Source of the DNA: Lipingzhangella_A rawalii
Lineage (GTDB): Bacteria; Actinomycetota; Actinomycetes; Streptosporangiales; Streptosporangiaceae
Length of the DNA: 64,000 bases
Direction of reading: 5' to 3'
NCBI RefSeq assembly: GCF_031628175.1
Contig: NZ_JAVLVT010000005.1
Coordinates: 496,001 to 560,000 of the forward strand
Each line of letters begins with the position of its first letter. Position 1 is the stretch's first letter. The translations under genes were made by a program, and so were the position numbers. Below the pieces are notes generated by a model. It did not search any database. It worked only from the letters and a program-made list of their open reading frames with translations, and had not been told where the DNA came from. Below are positions 63,461 to 64,000 of this stretch, one piece after another.

Positions 63461-64000
63461 ATGAGTGAGGCACCACCGGGAGCCGGGGCGGACCCGGGCC
63501 AGGGGGACAGCTTCGAACGGTTGTGGACCCCACACCGCATGGCCTACATCAAGGGTGAGGGAAAGCCCGAACGTGGCGCTGTCGGCACGGGGTGCCCGTT
63601 CTGTCGTGCACCGAGTCTGGACGAGACCGAGGGGTTGGTGGTCGCCCGGGGCAAGGCGGTCTATGTGGTGCTCAACCGCTACCCCTACAACAGTGGCCAC
63701 CTGCTGATCTGCCCCTACCGGCATGTCGCCGAATACACCGAGCTCGACGAGGACGAGACGACCGAGTTCGCCCTGCTGACCCAGCGTGCCATCGCATCCC
63801 TGCGCACCTCCTACTCTCCTCAGGGGTTCAATGTGGGGATGAACCTCGGCACGGTGGCCGGGGCCGGAATCGCCGCCCACCTTCACCAGCACGTGGTGCC
63901 GCGCTGGGGTGGCGACACCAACTTCATGCCGGTGATCGGGCACACGAAGGTGCTTCCCGAGCTGTTGGAACAGTCCCGGGAATTGTTGGCGAGCAACTGG
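63461..64000 (+). CDS. HIT family protein, 3' end outside window
   Basis: 180 codons are present and the frame is open at the right edge. GGAGGTG at 63447-63453 fixes the ATG at 63461. CPFC near 45-48 may bind zinc, and the histidine triad HLHQHVVPRW is near 150. Its neighbour thrS matches the mycobacterial order thrS-HIT-pgsA, where the HIT protein (Rv2613c) is an Ap4A phosphorylase. The same activity is likely here, but not proven by motif alone. Confidence 0.9.
   Translation, partial: MSEAPPGAGADPGQGDSFERLWTPHRMAYIKGEGKPERGAVGTGCPFCRAPSLDETEGLVVARGKAVYVVLNRYPYNSGHLLICPYRHVAEYTELDEDETTEFALLTQRAIASLRTSYSPQGFNVGMNLGTVAGAGIAAHLHQHVVPRWGGDTNFMPVIGHTKVLPELLEQSRELLASNW

Overview
The window is high-GC DNA from a filamentous actinobacterium. 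The evidence is a principal sigma factor (HrdB/RpoD type) followed by a DUF7455 zinc-ribbon gene and a second GyrB-like topoisomerase (ParE), a geosmin synthase, XRE-DUF5753/DUF397 pairs, a SpoIIE-type phosphatase, and the actinobacterial order thrS then HIT protein. Gene content and style fit Nocardiopsaceae or related Streptosporangiales, but genus cannot be fixed from the sequence alone. I see no CRISPR array, insertion sequence, rRNA or replication origin; one tRNA (elongator Met) is present.

Layout. 1-5424: a tightly packed phosphonate module. It holds a LicD-type phosphotransferase cut by the left edge, a cytidylyltransferase-PEP mutase fusion with the EDKx5NS signature, phosphonopyruvate decarboxylase and an iron-type alcohol dehydrogenase. 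Together they predict 2-hydroxyethylphosphonate made, activated as a CMP ester and attached to a cell-surface glycan. 5637-8872: two adjacent SPFH/band-7 membrane proteins. 8943-16579: small membrane proteins, RNase HII, a membrane-anchored protein with two CbxX-type AAA+ modules, a sugar nucleotidyltransferase and a conserved unknown. 17331-23531: hrdB-type sigma factor, yaaA, a DUF7455 protein and parE. 23482-28846: a desferrioxamine-type siderophore operon (desA, desB and a fused desC-desD) behind two tandem iron boxes. 28998-29071: tRNA-Met. 29513-35904: an HNH/DUF5710 protein, a NUDIX-like DUF4916 protein, geosmin synthase, and a quinone oxidoreductase divergent from a GlxA-type regulator.

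36008-44515 is the most unusual part. An acyltransferase and a DoxX protein lie beside a minus-strand operon of eight tightly coupled genes: a CDP-alcohol phosphatidyltransferase, a GTP cyclohydrolase II paralogue whose catalytic Tyr is His, a creatininase-fold (formamide-hydrolase-like) protein, an MDR dehydrogenase, a PTPS/QueD-like protein lacking its Cys and one zinc His, a GT4 glycosyltransferase, a methyltransferase and a flippase-like membrane protein. I read this as a GTP-derived pyrimidine or pterin pathway with glycosyl and perhaps lipid tailoring; its product is unknown.

44735-64000: an XRE/DUF397 regulatory locus with a recent tandem duplication, a HelD-type helicase, proline iminopeptidase, sirtuin, a PAS-GAF-SpoIIE phosphatase facing a Ser/Thr kinase, RarA, a STAND-like TPR protein with a degenerate P-loop, a PGPGW membrane protein, thrS, a cyclase-family protein and a HIT protein cut by the right edge.
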